NCBI RefSeq assembly: GCF_026210795.1
Contig: NC_089456.1
Location: forward strand, 746,501-810,500
DNA from: Rhizophagus irregularis
Taxonomy: Eukaryota > Glomeromycota > Glomeromycetes > Glomerales > Glomeraceae
Length of the DNA: 64,000 nt
Reading direction: 5' to 3'
Of the stretch, positions 58,279 through 64,000 are shown one piece after another. Every line of letters starts with the position of its first letter. Position 1 is the stretch's first letter. The notes beneath the pieces are model-generated. The model worked only from the letters and a program-made list of their open reading frames with translations, was not told the DNA's origin and searched no databases. The translations under genes and the position numbers were made by a program.

Positions 58279-59962
58279 ATGGGATCTTTCAAAATATTAA
58301 ACGACTCTTTTATTGGTGTTCTTATTATATTTTTAACTGCGTCACTAGTATCACTAATATGTGCTCAAAATATTAACAATGAGGCAGATTATGAGATGAA
58401 TGTGCTGAATAATCGAATTTCCTGTTCTGTCAAGAACTTGATAAATCCGCCTCCTCTCGAAGGAATTAAAGTATGTATTTAATTATTTAATTATTCGCTT
58501 GACTTATTTTCATTCAGAGAATATTAACAATTTCAATTATCGAATATCAGGGTACATTACAATGGTGGCCAACTCCAAGTGTAAATGCAGATACTGATTT
58601 GATAGCGTTTATTCGTTGTGATGATAATAAAAATGTTATTTCTGCTGCGGATTCTGCTTCTGCTATTCTCTTATATTCAGATGCAAACCCCTGTGGTTTC
58701 CGTAGCTCATTTAACTTTACAATTCCTATATTTATTACTGATCAAAAATGTTATGATGATGTTTCTAAGGTATTAGTATTAAATAATCAAGTTGCCGTTG
58801 AAATAAAGGGGGGTATAAATTTCGAAAATGTTCCTACAAAGGACAATTCTCCCGTTAGTACAAATGGCTCTTCAGGTGAAAATAAAGTGCTTGCAACTTA
58901 TCAAACTGCAATGATTGTTCTTTATGCTGTATCAGGTGTTGTTTTGGGATTATTCTTTATTGTGGTTGTCACAAATATTATAAAGAATCGACTTAATGCT
59001 CCCGCACCACAAACAAGTCAAGGACAGGATCCACGTCCACGTCGTGGAATAGCTAGATCTGTTTTGGAGAGTTTCCCTGTATTCTTCTTTACTATGGGAT
59101 TGAAAGACGAAGATGATGATAAAAAAGAAAAAGATGATTTGGAAAAAGGAAAGGCTAAAGAATTAGAATCGGATATTGAATTAGAATCCTTAAGTACGGA
59201 TGTTATGAAATCTGCTCCACAAGCTGAAGATGCTAAAGATTCATCAAATATTTCTACGGATAAAACCTCTAAAGCGAGTAATAACAACAATGATGATAAT
59301 TCTCAAGAAAGTGATCCTGATTTACCACAAAATCCTTCGATTGCACATATTAAGGATTCATCACGTAGTCGTTCTATATCTACAACTTCAAATCCTTCAG
59401 CAACATTAACAAATAATGAAGTTCAAGATGGACAATTGACTTGTCCCATTTGTATAGATGATTTTGAATCCGGTGAAGAATTAAGACTTCTACCTTGTCA
59501 ACATCGATATCATACGTATGTATATAATAAATTCTATTTTATGATAATTAAAGTATATTAATTCTCGTTTATTTGATTGATAGATTATGCATAGATCCAT
59601 GGCTTCTTGATATATCTCCTTTATGTCCAATGTGCAAAACGGATTACACATCATGGGAAAGTGAAATGAATGCAACGCAACACAATCAAGATTCGTCAGT
59701 ATCTTCATCTATCGAGACAACTGGAAATAATCATTACACGACACATAACGAAAATCAACGAAATGATGATGACTCATCAAGAGCTTCTTCTGTACATCAC
59801 AATTTCCCACATTTCCGATGGATAAAATATCTTACAGCGATTCGTAGACGACGACGACATAGGGACAGAAGATCTAGTAGACAATCAAGAAGTGCTGAAA
59901 ATAATAATAACAATAGAAATTCACAGAATAGTAATGTAGTCGGAACTGTTATAACAAGCTAA
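58279..59962 (+). CDS. signal peptide / PA-like / transmembrane RING-H2 ubiquitin ligase
   Basis: Three exons, 58279-58470, 58551-59515 and 59584-59962, give 511 residues. An N-terminal signal (FIGVLIIFLTASLVSLICAQ) leads into a lumenal domain with paired cysteines, resembling a protease-associated domain. A single membrane helix follows (TAMIVLYAVSGVVLGLFFIV), then an acidic Ser-rich cytosolic stretch. The RING-H2 finger reads CPICIDDFESGEELRLLPC, then QHRYHTLCIDPWLL and CPMCK, with C3H2C3 ligands complete across the second intron. An Arg-rich tail (RRRRRHRDRRSSRQSR) ends the protein. The layout matches GRAIL/RNF13-type E3 ligases of endosome or vacuole membranes. Targets are unknown. Confidence 0.9.
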
Positions 59963-60323
59963 TTAATTTGAAACAATTTACTCAACGATTATTTGTGTAA
60001 TTGCTCTTTGTATATAATACATAACTCTATTTATTCATTTTGTGTAAAAGTAATAATACATTTTACGATAATTTATTATTACTGAGGTAGAGGAACGGGA
60101 ACAGATCAGTCTATATAAATCGATAAATTGCGCTAATAATATCTCATAAGAAATTTGTAATTAGTAAAAAAAAATCGTAAAACAAAAAAAAAATTATTAA
60201 ACGTGAAAAAATTAATATATATATATTTTTTATCAAGTTTTATTGTACAAAGATAGAAAGTTCTTTTGTTTTATTTGCGTATTAAATAATTTAATGAATA
60301 AAAAAGATTTCTCCGAATAAATT
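59963..60323. other. 3' intergenic of convergent RING and SDR genes
   Basis: Tail-to-tail spacer, AT-rich, with no gene seen. Confidence 0.5.
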
Positions 60324-61917
60324 CTACCTTCTAATAACAATAGGAATACTAGAAGATAAACCACCATCTACTGTTAATGCATGACCATTTATATATGAAC
60401 TTTCATCACTCGCTAAAAACAATGCAACATTTGCAACCTATTAAAATAAAAGGATTAGAATAATTAGTTTATAAAAAATTTAGCTAAATTTATCATAGTT
60501 CACTTTACCTCTTCAGGGACGGCATATCTTTGTAAAGGATTTAATTGTCCAACTTTATTGATAGTACCTCGCGAGCGAGCATATTCAAAAGTAGGTTGTG
60601 TCATATTAGTTTCAATTATTCCCTAAAGAAAATAATAAATAAAAGTTATGTATTTTTTTATATAAAATAAATTAAACCAATAAAACAATACTTACGGGGT
60701 TAATACAATTTACACGAATATTTGTGTTGGCTAGTCGCCAAGCACCCGCTTGAACCATGTTTATAATGCTGTTTTTATATAAAAAATAATTATTTTTAAG
60801 ATAATGTGTAGGAAGAAAAAGCTATGTGACGTGTCTAGTACGCTTACGCGGCTTTTGAAGCGGAATAATCTAGAGGTCCGGCACCTGATCTTAATCCAGC
60901 AACTACATAAATAATATTTGAATTAAATTAATAAGATAACAAATTGTTTTTGTTATTGAAGAATAATAATAACCTGAAGCTGTCGCGACAATTGATCCAC
61001 CAGATTCCTTTTTATCGTTTCCAGTAATTTTCATTGCTGTTGATGCATGTTTTATAGCTAGAAATACACTATTAATAAATTTAATTACTATAAAATCATT
61101 TATTAATAAATTAAATAAATGATTTAATTATAATCAAATAGGATATTTACCTAAGTACGTTTATCTAAATAAAGAATTTATTAATTATATAAGTCATTTA
61201 ATATAATAAAATAGAAAATTATTATAACTTACTCTCATAACTTCCATAAATTTGGAAGTTTCTAAATTCAAACTGTCAACTGGGTAAACGATCCCTTTTG
61301 AAAACAAATTTTAAAATTAATTACTTTAAACCACTTGATAGTATTCTTTTAAATTTACTAACCTGCGTTAGCAAAAAATACATCTAGTCTACCAAATTTT
61401 TTTATGGCATCATCAATAACAGATTTAACATCATCTTCGGATGCAGCATCAACTTTACGTGGAATTACTGCAACATTTGGATATTTATTTTGTATTTCTT
61501 TAGCAAGTTGCGGAAGTAAATCTTCACGGTAATCTGTTACATATATAGCTTTAGCTCCTTATATAATTAACGACGAGAGAAAATTATCGTTATCAACAAA
61601 ATTCACAATTAAATTCGCGTTAAAAAATTTATAATAACTCCCATACCATTCTTAGCAAATATCCATGCAGACGCACGTCTATATTATAAAGTTAGTGCTT
61701 AACAAACTATTAAATTTTAACAACTGAACATAATTAACTAAAATATTCTTTTTATTTACCCAATTCCTTTTTCTGAACCGGCTCCAGTAATAATGCAAAC
61801 CTTACAACATAACCTAGGTTTATTTTCTTCAATTTTAGTATTATTATTCTTTTCTACTTTTCCTTCACTACTTATATGACTTGATAAAAGTAAAAGTCTA
61901 TCTTTAGGAGATGACAT
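60324..61917 (-). CDS. short-chain dehydrogenase/reductase (classical SDR), ten exons
   Basis: Exons are 61917-61760, 61678-61647, 61557-61363, 61294-61233, 61164-61151, 61068-60974, 60902-60848, 60768-60696, 60622-60509 and 60437-60324. They close exactly in frame at 303 residues. The Rossmann glycine motif is [10 protein letters not shown], one or two residues longer than usual. NAG (VFFANAGI), [18 protein letters not shown] with the catalytic serine, YSASK (YxxxK) and NCINPGIIETNM follow, then the C-terminal DGG. The fifth exon is a 14-nt micro-exon encoding INVL plus part of the next codon; without it the conserved NV..VF helix is lost. An NAD(P)-dependent oxidoreductase of unknown substrate. 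It shares a 252-bp divergent promoter with RidA. Confidence 0.92.
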
Positions 61918-62169
61918 GACTATATTTTTTTAAATTATATTTCCCTACATGGTCAACACAATGAATTAATTATATATGTTATTTGTGTGTGTCGATGAAA
62001 TACCAAATAAGTATAAAATTCCCACAATCAGTCATTTAAATCACAAAACATTTATTGCTATTATAAACAGTAAAACGGTAAAACTATAATGCTGGCCAAC
62101 CTTATACCGATAATAATGTAGGCCGTATAAGAAAAATTTTTCTACACGTTTTTTTAATAAAAAAGATCG
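61918..62169. promoter_or_regulatory. bidirectional promoter between SDR and RidA
   Basis: Only 252 bp separate the two divergent start codons, so regulatory sequence must be shared or adjacent. TATATATG near 61972, a GTGTGTGT run near 61984 and a TATAAA-like word near 62012 are visible; which gene they serve is unknown. Confidence 0.45.
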
Positions 62170-62841
62170 ATGTGGCTTTGTAATAATCTTCGGTCTTCTC
62201 TAATTAGACATTATACAAGAAATATGAGCAGCCAATTTCAAACCGTCAATACTACTAAAGCACCTAGTGCTATTGGGCCTTACTGTAAGCTAGTTCAATA
62301 GTTCAAATAATGGATAGATATAAAACGTCGAGTACTTAATTATCATAAATTTTATAAAATATTAGCTCAAGCTATTATTGCAAATGGGTTTGTTTATGCT
62401 TCAGGACAAATACCCGTTGTTCCTGAGACAGGAAACATTATAAGCGATGATGTTAAAGAACAAACGGTACTCATTTTAATAATAAGACTGTTTTATATAA
62501 ATTTTGCTTTTAACATTTTTATATATTTATAGAAACAAGTTATAAAAAATTTGACGAATGTACTTGAGGCAGCAAATTCTTCATTGTCGCAGGTTGTGAA
62601 AACTACTGTATTCATTAAAGATATGAACGATTTTTCTTCAGTAAATGAAATTTACGGCGAGGTACAATTTGTTTACTGATTTTATTATTAAAAAAAAAAA
62701 ATCTAATTATTTTATTTATTTATTTAGTGCTTTGGAAGTAGTCGACCAGCTAGAGCTTGTGTTGAAGTATCTCGTTTACCAAAAGATGTTAAGGTTGAAA
62801 TTGATGCTGTTGCTCTTGTGAATAGTGTAAGTAGTGTATAG
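62170..62841 (+). CDS. RidA/YER057c/UK114 enamine-imine deaminase, mitochondrial Mmf1-like
   Basis: Four exons, 62170-62284, 62366-62466, 62533-62661 and 62728-62841, give 152 residues. From the second in-frame ATG (62224) the protein has the usual RidA length: [49 protein letters not shown], the catalytic arginine in [17 protein letters not shown], and the family signature ending KVEIDAVA. The first ATG adds 18 residues ([18 protein letters not shown]), basic and free of acids, like a mitochondrial presequence. RidA hydrolyses reactive 2-aminoacrylate-type intermediates, and yeast Mmf1 acts in mitochondria. The two starts could give mitochondrial and cytosolic forms. Confidence 0.93.
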
Positions 62842-63302
62842 TAAACAAAAATATAGTATATGAATAAACAAATAATTTCCGAGTGATCTCTTTATCCATT
62901 AGTTTTTTGTAACCTCAAGCTTCTCGAAAATTTAATCTACCAATTCGATTTGGTCTTTTAGTCTGACTTTCTTTTTGATAAAATGTTCTATTTCTTTAAA
63001 AGTCTTACTTGAATGGGCCAAAAATAGTAGATCTTTCCTTTTATGGATAATTTTTGATAATTCTAGTCAGGAAATTATTTCCTTTTTAGATACTGGCTGG
63101 CATTATTATAATTCCGACCGTATTGTAAAATTTTCGAAAAATTCACAATTACATGACTTCTGACTGGAAATGCTTATTCACGTGTGCCCCGCACGTTAAA
63201 GATTTCTCACAATCTTACTATGCACCCAATCCTAAGATTATCCGGACAATTGATAGATAAAATAAAAATCACTGATCAACTTAGCCACGATCTCATTCTT
63301 TG
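62842..63302. other. intergenic between RidA and the biotin ligase-like gene
   Basis: RidA 3' flank and promoter region of the next gene, 461 bp. No convincing gene; a 62-codon frame at 62975 lacks family features. Confidence 0.5.
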
Positions 63303-64000
63303 ATGAAATCTTCCAAATTTTTTAAAAATTTACAAAGCAGGCATATAAAAAATATGAGAACAAAAATTTTAGTATATTCTTCCAATATTACCTTAAATCA
63401 TCATTTTTCAATTTTAAATTCAATGTTTAATACATTTTACGATGTAATTCAAATTGATTTAAATAATTTATTAAATGATCCTTGGTTTGATACTACTTCA
63501 TGTTTAATTTTTTTGTCTTCAAATAATAATTTAAATTGTTTAAATAATTTAAATTATAATCAAAAAAGTGTTCAATTTGAAAAGAATTTTAAAGATTATT
63601 TAAAATTTGGTGGCAATTATTTTGGTATCGGTTTTGATGCTTGTCAATTTTTACAAAAAAATTTATCCACTCAATTTCAAAATGATATTTTTAATTATAA
63701 AAATTTGATTTTAAATGATCAAAACGATAAAATTGAATTACCTTTAAAATTAAATAGAAAATTTTTATTAAATTATTTTCCTTCCGTTCCAAATCAAATT
63801 AAAATTCCTTGTGATAATAATGCGATTGGTTATTTTGATAATTTAATTAATAATAATATTATTAATTCTGTTTCAACTTATAATAATTGTTCTACTATAA
63901 TTCAATATAATATTGATAAAGGTAAAATACTTTTATGTGGGTTTGATCCTTTTTTAAACAATATTCACATTGAACAAAATCATTTTATAAGATCTTTATT
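63303..64000 (+). CDS. biotin-protein ligase N-terminal (BPL_N-like) part, runs off the window
   Basis: An open frame of 232 codons runs from ATG 63303 to the window end. A second in-frame ATG at 63354 starts MRTKILVYSSNITLNHHFSI, closely shaped like the start of yeast Bpl1 (NVLVYNGPGT type). Downstream LNNLLNDPWFDTTSCLIFLS and FKDYLKFGGNYFGIGFDACQ follow the glutamine-amidotransferase-like N-terminal domain of eukaryotic biotin ligases. The nucleophile-elbow cysteine seen in many members (GFCAGGY type) is not at the same place here (GFDACQF). The catalytic BirA-like domain would lie beyond base 64000, so the call rests on the N-terminus. The leader between the two ATGs is basic (KSSKFFKNLQSRHIK) and might target mitochondria. 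Confidence 0.6.
   Translation, partial: MKSSKFFKNLQSRHIKNMRTKILVYSSNITLNHHFSILNSMFNTFYDVIQIDLNNLLNDPWFDTTSCLIFLSSNNNLNCLNNLNYNQKSVQFEKNFKDYLKFGGNYFGIGFDACQFLQKNLSTQFQNDIFNYKNLILNDQNDKIELPLKLNRKFLLNYFPSVPNQIKIPCDNNAIGYFDNLINNNIINSVSTYNNCSTIIQYNIDKGKILLCGFDPFLNNIHIEQNHFIRSL

Noticed and set aside
62975-63163. 62-codon ORF between RidA and the biotin ligase-like gene
   Set aside because: No family features and located where the promoter of the next gene should be.

Overview
ORGANISM. The window looks like nuclear DNA of an early-diverging filamentous fungus. My best guess is an arbuscular mycorrhizal fungus (Glomeromycotina, Rhizophagus-like). Grounds seen here: very AT-rich sequence; genes split by many short introns (about 60-90 nt, GTAAGT/GTATGT donors, TAG/CAG acceptors); a fungal gene set (ECM3/PIN-like carrier, BRE4-like FUSC protein, HAL4/5-type kinase, Tim17, Ofd1/Tpa1, Bpl1-like N-terminus); and a dense mix of Ty3/gypsy, Plavaka-like, Crypton-like and palindromic non-autonomous DNA elements. 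The species call is inference. No rRNA, tRNA or CRISPR array was recognised.

LAYOUT. 1-6.9 kb: two inverted, damaged copies of an unrecognised gene family flank two truncated Plavaka-type transposase relics, a 28-bp minisatellite and a small hypothetical gene. 7.4-8.8 kb: a tandem array of about 120-bp units, each an exon-like block bounded by splice-site-like sequences, interrupted by a 558-bp palindromic element. 11-16 kb: two intact minus-strand host genes, an Ofd1/Tpa1-type 2-oxoglutarate dioxygenase and an auxin-efflux-carrier-family transporter. 16-21.5 kb: gene-free AT-rich DNA with small MITEs. 21.7-32.6 kb: a complete-length but frameshifted Ty3/gypsy LTR retrotransposon on the minus strand. 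33-46 kb: a transposon graveyard with a Crypton-like recombinase relic, hAT-like non-autonomous elements with 8-bp target duplications (one nested inside another), long palindromes, a LINE relic and a mariner-like palindrome. 49.6-64 kb: a gene-dense block with a BRE4-like FUSC membrane protein, HAL-type kinase, Tim17, a PA/RING-H2 transmembrane protein, a short-chain dehydrogenase, a RidA/Mmf1 enamine deaminase and the start of a biotin-protein ligase.

MAIN DISCOVERY CANDIDATE. In the gypsy pol gene the reading frame runs from the end of RNase H straight into a thymidylate-kinase-like P-loop (GVDGLGKTS). About 190 residues of a dNMP-kinase-like domain follow before integrase, giving the order PR-RT-RNaseH-(dTMP kinase-like)-IN. 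Gag also carries a roughly 460-residue N-terminal extension with a CxxC-x15-CxxC motif. A dNTP-supply enzyme inside a retrotransposon polyprotein would parallel the known capture of dUTPase by retroelements. A second candidate is a conserved core of about 60-75 bp shared by palindromic elements whose terminal repeats differ.

HOW THE GENES RELATE. The host genes are ordinary housekeeping genes without operon-like logic. SDR and RidA are divergent over 252 bp; Tim17 and the RING gene are divergent over about 840 bp; kinase/Tim17 and RING/SDR are tail-to-tail. Host reading frames are intact once introns are removed, whereas the transposon frames are broken repeatedly. This argues that the breaks are real decay rather than sequencing error.
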